DNA of 64,000 nt, from positions 149,098 through 213,097 of the forward strand of contig JACKPT010000006.1 of the NCBI GenBank assembly GCA_024233345.1. Reading direction: 5' to 3'. Source of the DNA: Verrucomicrobiota bacterium. GTDB lineage: Bacteria; Verrucomicrobiota; Kiritimatiellia; CAIVKH01. The notes beneath the pieces are model-generated. The model was given only the letters and a program-made list of their open reading frames with translations. It did not search any database and was not told the DNA's origin. The stretch's first letter is position 1. Each line of letters begins with the position of its first letter. Positions 46,263-55,910 of the stretch are shown one piece after another. The position numbers were made by a program, and so were the translations under genes.

Positions 46263-47276
46263 CTACTGGATGGTTCGCAAGCCATGAATGGATTCTGAGT
46301 CCTGAAAAATGATCTGGCTGCCATGATGGCAGCAGCGAAAGGATATTTCCTGTAGCTCGCCGAAGGTACTCCGCACCGCAGCGTGCCGCTCCGGAGGAAC
46401 CCACAGCAGCAGGAAGCCTCTCCCACCCGCGCCGAGGAGCTTACCGCCTACCGCGCCCGCCCGGCGGGCGGCATCGTAGTACTCATCGAGCGTGGTGTTG
46501 GATATGCCGCTGGACAGGGATCGCTTTCGCAGCCAGGACTCATGGATCAATCGGCCGAAGGCATCCAGATCCTGGCCGGAAACCAGCATGTTCTCCGCCT
46601 CATAGGCCATCGCCTTCATCTCGAGCAGCGATCCCTCGTTTCGCCCTATGTTCCGGGTCTGTTCCAGCAGCAGTTCTTCTGCCGACTGCTCCAACCCGGT
46701 GGAGAACATCAGGATATGTGACTCAAAGTAGGTTAAACGATCTGCGGACAAAGGCAGGCGATTCACCTGGACCCGGCGACCGGGTTGAAAATCCAGGCGC
46801 AGAAAACCGCCGTAAGCCACCGCATACTGATCTTGATGCCCTCCCGCATCTTTGACCCGCTCACGCTCAATATGAATGGCTTCACGAGCCAGATCCTCCG
46901 CAGTGACCCGTTCCCGGAAAAACCCCTTCAATGCATGCAGAAGGCCCACCGTAAATGCAGAAGATGTACCCAACCCGGTACGGCCGGGAAGATCCGAAAT
47001 ATGGGAGATTTCCAGGCCGAAGTCGGTTTTGTGATGGAGAAGACATTCGCGCACCAGCGGATGCTCAAATTCTTTCGGGTGGACCACCGACTCCGTGCGC
47101 GCATAACTGGCCCGGTAACGATGCTTGAAAAAAGGGCTCAGTTTGTGAAGGGATACATAGCAGTATCGGTCAATCGTGGTGGCGAGGGCAACCCCGCCAT
47201 GCTCCTCATAGAAATCGGGAAAGTCGGTCCCCCCCCCGAAGAAACTGACCCGAAACGGTGTGCGCGAAATGATCAT
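46263..47276 (-). CDS. hddA: D-glycero-D-manno-heptose 7-phosphate kinase-like GHMP kinase
   Basis: A 337-residue GHMP kinase. It begins MIISRTPFRVSFFGGGTD, the characteristic start of HddA, which phosphorylates D-glycero-alpha-D-manno-heptose 7-phosphate at O1 on the route to GDP-heptose for capsule or S-layer glycan. The ATP-binding loop GRTGLGTSSA is at 98-107 and the C-terminal GGKLLGAGGRGFLLLW is the GHMP motif 3. The ATG at 47276 has AGGGA just upstream; a longer frame to 47396 is not supported. The GGG of FFGGGTD is encoded by a G9 tract (47229-47237). The other heptose genes (gmhA, hddC, gmhB) are not in the window, so a fucose/other sugar kinase of the same family remains possible. 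Confidence 0.8.
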   Translation of the reverse strand: MIISRTPFRVSFFGGGTDFPDFYEEHGGVALATTIDRYCYVSLHKLSPFFKHRYRASYARTESVVHPKEFEHPLVRECLLHHKTDFGLEISHISDLPGRTGLGTSSAFTVGLLHALKGFFRERVTAEDLAREAIHIERERVKDAGGHQDQYAVAYGGFLRLDFQPGRRVQVNRLPLSADRLTYFESHILMFSTGLEQSAEELLLEQTRNIGRNEGSLLEMKAMAYEAENMLVSGQDLDAFGRLIHESWLRKRSLSSGISNTTLDEYYDAARRAGAVGGKLLGAGGRGFLLLWVPPERHAAVRSTFGELQEISFRCCHHGSQIIFQDSESIHGLRTIQ

Positions 47277-47529
47277 CAGTTCCCTATCAACGTAGAGGCC
47301 TCTGGATACAACGTCGCCCGCACTGCATGCCTCAAAATCCTCATCGTTAAGACACCATGCCAGCCGGATGTAATCCCCTTCCTTTTTGAAGAGCACTGTG
47401 TGACGGAGAGTACGATTGCAATCACGATGACTATTGGGATTTGGTGGGTGGATAGAGGGCGTATCATGTCAAGTTCAGGACGATTTCGAAAGCGCCAGGC
47501 TGTAGGCAGGACGATCCCGTCGAGTGCGG

Positions 47530-48719
47530 TTATTTTGCCTCTATTGGGCGGTCTGGTGATGGGTACAGTTTTTCTCGGAGCACAAGTACCGGCATCTCCA
47601 CCAAGCGGGAGAGTAGAATCCCGGTCAGAGATCCAAGAACAATAAAGAGGCTCATCGTGATACCCCACAGGACGGGGGGTGACCATCCCGCCCCAACACC
47701 GTGTTCCAGCAAGACATGTACCGGTTTCGCTCCGCCATCTACATGCCACAAGTAAATGGAGTAGCTGTAGTAGCCGATAAATGCGAGTAGGCTGGCGATC
47801 GCACCGGCGATGCCCGAAATACGACCAGGCGCTTTGGGCGTCGGGCGGGATACCGCAAACAGCAGGATGGCGCCATACCCTAAGTAGAGGTACGCGAAAC
47901 CGAATGATTGCATCATCACACTTTTTTCCAATTCCCATACGGCCCATGGGGACAAGAGTACAAACCCGGCGATCAGAACGTACCATCGGTACCGGGCCAA
48001 CCAAGTCATGAATACCGGATGAAAGTGATACAAATAACCGAGATAGACTCCGAAGAATAGACCGTCAATTCTCAGATGGGTCGGATATTGATGGGTTACA
48101 TAGGTGAACGGATGTCGGGTTGCATTCCAGTATCGAAGGCCAGTGCAGACAATGATCAGCGCCAGGGTAAACCACGGCATCGCATGTAAACCCGCTGGCC
48201 GGGGTCGCCCCCACCGCAGGAATAGCAACAAAACGAGGGGCAGGGCGAGGTAGAAGTGTTCTTCAACGGAAAGGCTCCACGTATGGGCCCGGATTGAGCC
48301 AAAATAATTTTGCAGGTGCAGATAATTGGGCCACAATTGGTCTACCGAGAAACCAATCCCCTGCGCATGGTACTTGATCAAACATCCAATTGTAAGGTAG
48401 CCGAGGAAGACGATACACGCGGGCCAGATCTTGAATGCCGGCGGATCAAGAAGCGCCTCGCGTGCAGATCATGTTCTTTTCGTATTTCCCAGAAAAGCAG
48501 ACCTCCCACCAGGAATCCGCTCAGCACAAAAAACAGATCCACCCCCGTCCATCCGATGCGTACCCACCAACCGGCCAGAAACGGAACGACCCCCTGACCG
48601 GTGGGCTGATAGGGCATGTGGTTACCAAACACCAGTAGAATGGCAAGACCACGCAAGACATCGAGTTCAATACTGCGGTTACGCGGTCGGTGGTTTAACC
48701 ATGGAAGGACGAACCTCAC
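47530..48719 (-). pseudogene. OafA-type acyltransferase 3, single-base frameshift near 48439
   Basis: The first frame (GTG at 48719) gives RSIELDVLRGLAILLVFGNH, the acyltransferase-3 start with the catalytic His, and GVDLFFVLSGFLVGG. After RRFLIRR it degenerates and stops at 48378. The next frame picks up exactly where expected (AFKIWPACIVFLGYLTIG) and runs through SLSVEEHFYLALPL to a normal end at 47530. Adding one G in the GCCGGC at about 48437-48442 would restore one product of about 396 residues. These proteins acetylate surface glycans using a cytoplasmic acyl donor. The site is not a long homopolymer, so true inactivation or an assembly error are both likelier than phase variation. Confidence 0.8.
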
Positions 48720-48771
48720 AGGAATCCACCCGGTGGGGAATTCACAGACACATGACCCCCTGGCTGACCCA

Positions 48772-50196
48772 TCACCACCATTCGACTTTTTCCCGGATCA
48801 GCGGCACCAACTGATCCGTCATCAGATGTTCATGGTGCCAGGAGGAGGGATGTCCAGGGTCAGGGTGCTGATACTTGAACATCAGGGAGTACACCTTTGG
48901 ATCACCATCCCGGTTGAGGGACTCCACCGCCGTTTCGATCGCCCACACCATATCCGGATTGGGAGGGGGCCAATCCGCGACCGCCGGCATGGTGCCCAGA
49001 ACGCAAAAGAAATACGCCTCTGGGTAGTGCCTACGGAGGGTTTCAATAAACGCTTTGTAACGTTGCCTAAACCATTCATCGGGGGGAATGTTGGTGCTGT
49101 TCCCCCAGAACCAGTCATCATTGGTCAATAGATTCACGACAACCACATCGGGTTGCCACCGGGAAAAATCCCATTCCGGATCATCGGCAAAGGGCACGGT
49201 GCGGTCATAGAAATTGGTCATCTCCGTCTCCCACGGCTTGTAACGAGTGGTCAGGGCAATCCCCGAGCGGGCAATGCAGGCATACTCCGCATCGAACGCG
49301 CGGGCCGTGCGGGCGCTGAACGACAGGTAATTATTGGGCTGGGCCTTTTCATCATTCTCTCTTCGTCCCTTCTCAGCGTGATTGCCTGAAGTAATCGAGT
49401 CGCCGTAGAACTCTATTTTCCTCCCCGTCATCTTCCGGGGCGGCAGAATACCACCGCCCTCCGGTAGGTTTAACCCTTTGAACCGAACCTGACAGGTCTC
49501 CCAGACCTCGGTCAGACGGTGCAGCTTCAATTCGTGCCACCCATCCTCGAGCCCTTCGGCCAACAGGTAGTCATGCTCTCCTTGTTGAAGGCGGATTTTC
49601 TCGGGCTGCGAGTCCTGTCCATCCACGATGATATAGAAGACGGCGTTGGTGTCAGTATTCTCAAACCGTGCCGACACCGAGCGTCCGCGAAAGCGGACCT
49701 CGAGAGAACTTCCTGGCCACAGCAAATCCGGGGCATCCAAGCTTCGGCCCTGATAGCGAAAATACGGGTGTGAAGCAGGAGCAAATCCCCTGCCCTGCTC
49801 TTCGGCAACCTCGATCAATGCTTCACGTCGGGTCATCAGCACGCCTTTCGATGCCGAAACCGAGACGACTGCGGTATAGGTTCCATAGGCCGCCCCGGCA
49901 GGCACATCCAGCGGTATCACCCAGCGGTTTCCGTCCCGGCGCATGGGACGGGACTCCGCACCAAGCCCGGGAATGCCGCTCACATCCAGGGAGACGCCTG
50001 TCACGCGGGCCAACCAACCCTGGCGGATCGGAACGCTCACCTCGACCCGCGTCGGTTCGGTGTTCACCATCGAGGAAGGTGTCGCCCGGGCAGTCCCCAC
50101 CTGCACCGGCTGCCCGATCTTCTTGACCAGTGAGCACCCGTTCAGGCCGAGGAGAGCAAGAACGAGCAGGTGCACAGGAAGGGTATTCCTGCTCAT
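48772..50196 (-). CDS. Lipoprotein carbohydrate esterase, CE2-like SGNH hydrolase
   Basis: 474 residues. A signal peptide ends at the lipobox GLNGC (Cys21), so it is lipid-anchored. An N-terminal beta-rich stretch (about 40-135) precedes a jelly-roll-like domain (150-250) and an SGNH domain with FYGDSITSGNHAE (nucleophile Ser267) and a C-terminal HPSSWHHEHL catalytic-His region near 450. This order, carbohydrate-binding-like domain then SGNH, matches CE2 acetyl esterases, which remove acetyl groups from polysaccharides. The ATG at 50196 was chosen because AGGA lies eight bases upstream and the lipobox follows; a frame to 50328 overlaps the upstream GT4 gene. The product likely edits the acetylation placed by the neighbouring enzymes. 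Confidence 0.83.
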   Translation of the reverse strand: MSRNTLPVHLLVLALLGLNGCSLVKKIGQPVQVGTARATPSSMVNTEPTRVEVSVPIRQGWLARVTGVSLDVSGIPGLGAESRPMRRDGNRWVIPLDVPAGAAYGTYTAVVSVSASKGVLMTRREALIEVAEEQGRGFAPASHPYFRYQGRSLDAPDLLWPGSSLEVRFRGRSVSARFENTDTNAVFYIIVDGQDSQPEKIRLQQGEHDYLLAEGLEDGWHELKLHRLTEVWETCQVRFKGLNLPEGGGILPPRKMTGRKIEFYGDSITSGNHAEKGRRENDEKAQPNNYLSFSARTARAFDAEYACIARSGIALTTRYKPWETEMTNFYDRTVPFADDPEWDFSRWQPDVVVVNLLTNDDWFWGNSTNIPPDEWFRQRYKAFIETLRRHYPEAYFFCVLGTMPAVADWPPPNPDMVWAIETAVESLNRDGDPKVYSLMFKYQHPDPGHPSSWHHEHLMTDQLVPLIREKVEWW

Positions 50197-50240
50197 ATGC
50201 CTCATCCTGCGCGACGATGGTGAATATAGATCCTGCAGAT

Positions 50241-51458
50241 TCATCGGGAGGAGGGGCGGGATAGGTTCTCCAGCAGATGGTATAGATTCCCCACGATGGA
50301 TGCCCATGAATAGTGGTCGATGATACACTGTCGGGCGTTGCGACCCAGCCGTAGTCGCAAGGATTCGTCATGCAGCAACTGAATCGAGGCTGCGGCAAGT
50401 TCGTCAGGGGTTTCCCGCACCAGTATATGCTCACCATCGACCGCCTGGGGAATCCCGTCCATACTGAGCGGAGTGGCTACAATGGCCTTTTCCATCGCCA
50501 TCGCCTGCAACACTTTGTTCTTGATACCCGTGCCGCTTACCGCAGGGGCGGCATACACCGCTGCGGCACGTAGATAGGGTTTAACATCATCCACGAATCC
50601 CGTCACCACGACCTGGTCGTTTTCCACGGCGAGTGCCTTCACCTCATCGGTCGGGTAAGCGCCCACAATCATACACCCCACCCCCGGACACTGCCTCCGG
50701 ATCAGAGGGAGCACTTCCTTCACAAAGTAAACGGCCGAGGCCGCGTTTGGTGCATAGTTCATCATCCCGGTTAACAGGATAAATGGATCAGAAATACGAT
50801 CGATGGAGGGGCCGGAAGGATGGTATTCGGTGATATCCACCCCCTGGGGAATGATTTGAATATTGCGACACCCCAGGTCTTTCTGAACCAGGTCCCGATC
50901 CGAGGCCGACACAAAGAGGACCGCGTCAAATTTCCCGAACATTCGTTTTTCATAAACCCTGTACTTGAAACCCTCCCAACCCAATTTGACCGCCTTCACG
51001 CGGTCGGCACATACAGCGGCTTCCCGCTGGAGTTGAATATAGAGAGGATCGTCGGTATTCAAAATTTTGGGCAGTTTCAGTCGGTGGCAGTAGGACGCCA
51101 TATGAAGCTGGTCACACAGCAAAGCGTCAAAACATTGGGTTGCGAGGGTGTCTCGCACCACCTGGTTGAACGCCCGGTTGAAATAGCGGATCATGGTGGT
51201 CGGCGTGGGGCTTAGCTTGAGCATGATCTTCCGAAGATTTGACAGGGGCCGGTCTGGATCTACCGGAACAGGAATCACCTTGGCACAGGTCTCGTGCATG
51301 ACCTCGAGAAACGCGCCGTCGCTGCCGGGCTCGAGCATCGTGATCGCGGTAATTTCCGCGCCCAGGGTGTGTAGTTCCTTCAGGAAGTAGTGCGTTCGGA
51401 TCGACTGTCCGCCCACCAACGGATAGACGAAGCCGGGCGTGATGAAAAGCAGCTTCAT
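50241..51458 (-). CDS. GT4 glycosyltransferase
   Basis: 405 residues. It begins MKLLFITPGFVYPLVGGQSIRTHYFL, and the donor domain carries ILLTGMMNYAPNAASAVYFV, GVGCMIVGAYPTDEVKAL and AAPAVSGTGIKNKVLQAMAMEKAIV, where GTGIKNK...E is the GT4 variant seen in the TIGR03087 group of exosortase/PEP-CTERM-linked transferases. No PEP-CTERM protein is visible in the window. The start overlaps the stop of the upstream acyltransferase by 4 bp, tying both into one transcript. Confidence 0.87.
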   Translation of the reverse strand: MKLLFITPGFVYPLVGGQSIRTHYFLKELHTLGAEITAITMLEPGSDGAFLEVMHETCAKVIPVPVDPDRPLSNLRKIMLKLSPTPTTMIRYFNRAFNQVVRDTLATQCFDALLCDQLHMASYCHRLKLPKILNTDDPLYIQLQREAAVCADRVKAVKLGWEGFKYRVYEKRMFGKFDAVLFVSASDRDLVQKDLGCRNIQIIPQGVDITEYHPSGPSIDRISDPFILLTGMMNYAPNAASAVYFVKEVLPLIRRQCPGVGCMIVGAYPTDEVKALAVENDQVVVTGFVDDVKPYLRAAAVYAAPAVSGTGIKNKVLQAMAMEKAIVATPLSMDGIPQAVDGEHILVRETPDELAAASIQLLHDESLRLRLGRNARQCIIDHYSWASIVGNLYHLLENLSRPSSR

Positions 51459-52555
51459 AGGTCAACCTTCCGCTTCGGGTAGGGAAACCGATCTTTCAGA
51501 TCATTCAGGGGTTTCTCCATGAACCGCCAGGACAGGGCGGCGACGCCGATCGTCAGAACCAGCATGGCGGCTACACGCAGGACCATGTGATCATACAGTA
51601 CCGGAGCGAAGCGACGGCTGAACCCATGAACCGCCGGACCGGCAAAATAATGAAAGACATACAGCCCATAGCTGATTTTTCCGATGTAAACCATGGGCCG
51701 CCACGCAAGAAAGCGCCCGGGTAAACCCGGTAAACCTCTCCCCGCAGCAGCCACCAGCCAGACACATGAAAAGACCAGGGATTCATGCCGGATAGCCATA
51801 ATGACCGGATGATTGATTCCCGCATACACCAAACTTTGCGTCATCACCAGGGGGACCATGGCGAATAACCCCACCTTCCGGAGGAACGCCACTTCCCGTT
51901 CATTTTTCCATGCCACGGCAAGCCAGGCGCCGAGGCCCAAGGCATCAAAATTTGCCCAGGTAACCACTTCATACAGACCCATCGAGCCGGTGATTGCACC
52001 ATAAAAGCGCCAAACAACCGAAATCGAAATTAGCGTCTTAATCAGAGGCAGAAGGCGAGCCGGCCTCAGGAAAAGCACCATCCACGGCCAGAAGAGATAG
52101 AACTGCTCCTCAATCGCCAGCGACCAGAAATGGGTGAGAAGCCCACGGTATTCACCATACTTGTAAAAGTAGAAATTGGTCAGGTAGCACAAATGCCACC
52201 AAAGCGACTCCCTCACCGGCCAGATCCCCCAGGCTGCAGCAGCCAGCAGTACGGCGTAATAGAGCGGGAAGATTCTCAGCATGCGGCGGATGATAAAGAT
52301 CTTGAGGGCCGCGAGCTTTTCGGCCACCCCGGGGGCATGGTCACGACAGCGGACCAGAATACCGGTGATCAGAAACCCACTCAGCAGGAAAAACAACTGC
52401 ACCCCCCCGCCGAAGGGAAAATTCATCTGATCATTGGAGAGCCAATGCCAATACATGACCGCCAGCACCGCCAAGGCTCGCAGCCCATCCAACTGGACCA
52501 GATAATCGGTCGGTTTGAGGCCCGGGTGGCCTTTGGCACTGCCGCTTCCCATCAT
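51455..52555 (-). CDS. OafA/YrhL-type acyltransferase 3
   Basis: 366 residues, about ten membrane helices. The catalytic start LDGLRALAVLAVMYWHW gives the Arg-x10-His spacing of the family, FFLLSGFLITGIL and FWSLAIEEQFYLFWPW follow in the usual places. It O-acetylates an exported glycan at the inner membrane. There is no C-terminal SGNH domain; separate SGNH proteins are encoded nearby. It overlaps both neighbours by 4 bp (GT4 upstream at 52552, GT4 downstream at 51458), so the three genes are certainly one operon. Confidence 0.93.
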   Translation of the reverse strand: MMGSGSAKGHPGLKPTDYLVQLDGLRALAVLAVMYWHWLSNDQMNFPFGGGVQLFFLLSGFLITGILVRCRDHAPGVAEKLAALKIFIIRRMLRIFPLYYAVLLAAAAWGIWPVRESLWWHLCYLTNFYFYKYGEYRGLLTHFWSLAIEEQFYLFWPWMVLFLRPARLLPLIKTLISISVVWRFYGAITGSMGLYEVVTWANFDALGLGAWLAVAWKNEREVAFLRKVGLFAMVPLVMTQSLVYAGINHPVIMAIRHESLVFSCVWLVAAAGRGLPGLPGRFLAWRPMVYIGKISYGLYVFHYFAGPAVHGFSRRFAPVLYDHMVLRVAAMLVLTIGVAALSWRFMEKPLNDLKDRFPYPKRKVDL

Positions 52556-53700
52556 GCCCCCGCCCTCTCCAGCAAATTCCTTATGCCTGTTTCAATGCGT
52601 TCGGCACAATGCCTCCAAGTGTAGCGAGACAGAACATACTCCCGGCCGGCCATCCCCCGTGCCCGACGATAACCAGCATCCCGGACGAGTTTCTCCATGG
52701 TATGCGACAATGCAGGCACGTCATGAAGAGGATAATACTCAACCGCATCACCATACACCTCCCGCAGGATCGGGATATCCGAACACACGGCCGGCTTTCC
52801 GCAGGACAAGGCCTCGCCGGGGGGCATACCAAACCCCTCCAATGACGTGGGAAATACGAGGAATATGCTTTGCCTTAGCAGTGTCCATTTCTCCTTATCT
52901 GAAACAAGCCCCACAAACCGGCATGCAATCCCAGCCGCGGCAGCTCGCGCTTTGAGTTCTTCTTCATCATATCCCCGGCCCACGATGACCAGCGGAGGCG
53001 GAGATGCCATCCGGGCGACCGCATCGATCAAATCGCCTACATTTTTTGTCGCATCAAGTCGCCCGATATACAGGATATGACGATCTTCAGGCTTGATTTC
53101 CATCGCCTGATCCGGTGCCTCGACCCCGGCATATACAGGTTCCGAACATCTCATCCCGCTCCACGCAGTAACCGCATCCCCCACCACCCGACTCAAGGGG
53201 AATAAACCATGGCTTGCCCGGTAAGCATCTCGCACGCCGTCCCATTCCCTTGCTAACCGCCCAATCATCACGCGTTTATACTGCTCACCAAGCGCCTCCT
53301 CCATGGATGTGGGCGGCTCAAATGCGATATGGGCAACCGGAACATTCAAGGCCCCTCCGAGCTTCATGGCCTTTATGGATGATCGGCGCTGATAGCCGAT
53401 GATACAATCCATGGGATCCGTCTTTTTTAACTGCGGAACCACCACCATGCGGGTATGAAGCACATCCCAGCACTGATTCAGTTTGCCTGCGCCTTTGAAT
53501 CGCCTCTCAATACCACCGCGCAAAAGAATCGAAAGCCCGGGAGTCAGATCCAGACCCTGCATAAACGGCCGGCGAAATTGTCCGTAGACACGAACCTTGT
53601 GTCCGCGGTCCGCCAGTGCTTCTGCATACCGGTAAATCGCATATTCCCCCCCCCCGATCATGCCGGGATTGGGCGTATCACTGACAAAGGTAATATTCAT
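52552..53700 (-). CDS. GT4 glycosyltransferase with an early G10 tract
   Basis: 382 residues. The start MNITFVSDTPNPGMIGGGEY is typical of GT4 enzymes. The donor domain has ILYIGRLDATKNVGDLIDAV, IVGRGYDEEELKARAAA and the signature PTSLEGFGMPPGEALSCGKP with both glutamates. Ten consecutive G on the coding strand (53646-53655) encode Gly16-Gly18 and the first base of Glu19; in this sequence the frame is open, but a slip there would truncate the protein after about 20 residues. ATG at 53700 follows the methyltransferase stop by 5 bp. A longer frame to 53784 only reads back into that gene. Confidence 0.9.
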   Translation of the reverse strand: MNITFVSDTPNPGMIGGGEYAIYRYAEALADRGHKVRVYGQFRRPFMQGLDLTPGLSILLRGGIERRFKGAGKLNQCWDVLHTRMVVVPQLKKTDPMDCIIGYQRRSSIKAMKLGGALNVPVAHIAFEPPTSMEEALGEQYKRVMIGRLAREWDGVRDAYRASHGLFPLSRVVGDAVTAWSGMRCSEPVYAGVEAPDQAMEIKPEDRHILYIGRLDATKNVGDLIDAVARMASPPPLVIVGRGYDEEELKARAAAAGIACRFVGLVSDKEKWTLLRQSIFLVFPTSLEGFGMPPGEALSCGKPAVCSDIPILREVYGDAVEYYPLHDVPALSHTMEKLVRDAGYRRARGMAGREYVLSRYTWRHCAERIETGIRNLLERAGA

Positions 53701-53705
53701 GTAGG

Positions 53706-54665
53706 TCACGATACAGGCTTGCGAAGCACAAACGCCTTCGAGCCCCGAATATACTCGTACACCCGTGGAAAGTTCCTGAGCCACGGGAACAGCGTCCGCA
53801 GCGGTTTCTCATCGGCGAACTCCGTGCTCGCCACCACCTCGAATCCGGAAGCGGCGATCATGTTCTCAAGATCGCACAGGCTCACACGGTTAATGGAGGG
53901 AAGACTCATGCACCATTGAAAATAGTCCGGCACATCACCGTCCGGCATCTGGCGCTTGATCCTGGTTAATGCATCACACCAAACCTTTTCACAGGCCTGC
54001 TCGCTGAAAAGCAGCAAGGGCCATGGCACCAGGACGAAATGGGCCATGTGTGCTCCATAACGACTGCGAAAGGCATCAATCGTAAAATAAAACACGCCCC
54101 CCGGCTTGAGAACGCGATAGATTTCACCAAGCGCCAGGGGAATCTTATCAATGTGTTCAAACACGACCTGCGAGACCACTGCATCAAAGTGATGGTCAGG
54201 AAAATCAAGTTCATACACTGATCCAATCTTGAGATCTAAATTACCGACGGGTTCCCTCTCCTGCAGGCCATTGGCGTACGCGATTGAACTCGCAGCGATA
54301 TCAATGCCATCCACATGGGCGGCTCCGGAAAGGGCAAGCAGCCTGGACAGCTTGCCGTGTCCGCAACCAACATCAAGTAGTCGCTTTCCCACGAACCAGT
54401 CATCCGGGAGACTTAACCGCCGACAGAGGGTTCGGAAATCTGCCGTGTCGAGATATGCATAGTACGAGTCGCGCTTGAGGTAGGGTTCGACAGGCACGAT
54501 CCTTCTGAATAGACGGTTGCAGCGTTGCAGGAGGGCGGCCTCAGTACCGTACCGCCTGGCCGGCGGCAAGAGAGCAAGCAGTAGTCTGACCGGTAGTACG
54601 ATCAAAGCGACAAGACCTACCCGCAAGTAGAAGAATGCGTAACTAAAATACAGCCTGAAGTTCAT
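53706..54665 (-). CDS. SAM-dependent methyltransferase with N-terminal membrane helix
   Basis: 319 residues. A hydrophobic stretch (about 8-34) precedes a class I methyltransferase domain: motif I LLDVGCGHGKL at 97-107, then DGIDIAASSIAYA, SVYELDFPDHHFDAVVSQVVFEHI and LKPGGVFYFTIDAF. It probably methylates a sugar on a lipid-linked glycan at the membrane. The ATG at 54665 has AGGCGA about nine bases upstream; frames to 54683 and 54725 are possible but unsupported. It lies 5 bp before the GT4 gene. Confidence 0.87.
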   Translation of the reverse strand: MNFRLYFSYAFFYLRVGLVALIVLPVRLLLALLPPARRYGTEAALLQRCNRLFRRIVPVEPYLKRDSYYAYLDTADFRTLCRRLSLPDDWFVGKRLLDVGCGHGKLSRLLALSGAAHVDGIDIAASSIAYANGLQEREPVGNLDLKIGSVYELDFPDHHFDAVVSQVVFEHIDKIPLALGEIYRVLKPGGVFYFTIDAFRSRYGAHMAHFVLVPWPLLLFSEQACEKVWCDALTRIKRQMPDGDVPDYFQWCMSLPSINRVSLCDLENMIAASGFEVVASTEFADEKPLRTLFPWLRNFPRVYEYIRGSKAFVLRKPVS

Positions 54666-54734
54666 AGGGTTTCGCCTATTCATTATCCGGGACAGCAGAA
54701 GGGAGCCAACAGAAATATCACCCACGAACAGGAC

Positions 54735-55910
54735 TTATATGAACACATGCTGCCCCTTGTCCCTCAGATATTTCTGCGCAGGTCGTTCAAGAAAGCGGTA
54801 ACTGACGAGCCCCAAAACGACCAACACCACATAGAAAGAGAACATGAAGAGCGGCGTTGCGTAAATGTCCCTGGATAACGTAAATGTCCCAAACACAATC
54901 GCGACATAGAGCTGAAGAGGGAAATGCAGCAGGTATACGGAATAGGATATATCGCCTAATCCGGCCAACCGCTGCCAATAGGCGCCGCCTCTTGCCTCGA
55001 GAAGAGCCAGGGAAAGAATGGTCATCGGAAACAGCACCAGGATCGGCCAGCGTGAAACCGCCTTGGCGAAAACCCATTGAAGCTTTCCCTCCAGATGTAG
55101 ATGACCCGGAACCATTTGCTGCAAAAACGCAGCCATGTTGATGTCGCCGTAGAAAATATAGAGGGTCAAAAGCCAGAGCGCGACTGCAACAAAAGTCACG
55201 CTGTACGTAACAGGTACGATGTTGCGAAAGGTTCGAATCCGCTCACTGACGAAATAGATGATGCCTCCAAGAAAGAATGATCCGATTCCTCGTCCGATCT
55301 CAGGATTATGGGGATACACCACGGCATAACCCAAACATGACACGATAAACATGAGCGACACGCGAACCGGAAGGAACCTCGTTAAGACAAAGAACAGGCA
55401 ATAAAGAAGCACCTCTACCGAAACCGACCAGATCGGACCATTGAACGAAAGAAATCCCTTGAATCCCCATGACGAAACAAAAAATACATTCAGGAAAAAG
55501 TGCTTCAGGTCGTTATGCTCGTAGACGAAGGCTGTTCCTGTCATCCCGTGATAGATGAACTGACCCAGTACAACCGCAAGTAGCGTGACCGCATGAAGCG
55601 GATATAGTCGCGTAAACCGGAGATACAGAAACTTTCCAGCGGAAATGGCCTTTCCATGAATCCTGTGGGCGTATAGCCAGTAAAAAATAAAACCCGAGAG
55701 ACAAAAGAAAAGGTCGACGGCCAAGTAACCCCGATCATAAAAAATGGATAACCAGCGATAAAAGGGCATGTGTGAGGGTTCAAACGAGACCAGCGTCGTT
55801 CCATCATGAAAGAAATGATTCCAGTGCCAAAGGACGACAGCTAACGCGGCGACGCCACGAAGTGCGTCGAGCGTGTGGAGGCGGCCTGGCGGTCTGGCGT
55901 GGTCACTCAT
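54735..55910 (-). CDS. OafA-type acyltransferase 3
   Basis: 391 residues, ten or more helices. Near the N-terminus LDALRGVAALAVVLWHW gives the catalytic Arg and His in family spacing; DLFFCLSGFIFYWLY and IWSVSVEVLLYCLFF follow. IWSVSVE replaces the more common WSLSVEE. The ATG at 55910 has GGAAG five bases upstream and overlaps the end of the SGNH gene by 8 bp, so both are translated from one message. The SGNH protein upstream and this protein may together form a split version of two-domain SGNH-acyltransferases. Confidence 0.92.
   Translation of the reverse strand: MSDHARPPGRLHTLDALRGVAALAVVLWHWNHFFHDGTTLVSFEPSHMPFYRWLSIFYDRGYLAVDLFFCLSGFIFYWLYAHRIHGKAISAGKFLYLRFTRLYPLHAVTLLAVVLGQFIYHGMTGTAFVYEHNDLKHFFLNVFFVSSWGFKGFLSFNGPIWSVSVEVLLYCLFFVLTRFLPVRVSLMFIVSCLGYAVVYPHNPEIGRGIGSFFLGGIIYFVSERIRTFRNIVPVTYSVTFVAVALWLLTLYIFYGDINMAAFLQQMVPGHLHLEGKLQWVFAKAVSRWPILVLFPMTILSLALLEARGGAYWQRLAGLGDISYSVYLLHFPLQLYVAIVFGTFTLSRDIYATPLFMFSFYVVLVVLGLVSYRFLERPAQKYLRDKGQHVFI

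Noticed and set aside
47276..48004. Minus-strand frame between hddA and the acyltransferase
   Set aside because: Alternative frame of the acyltransferase with no recognisable protein features.
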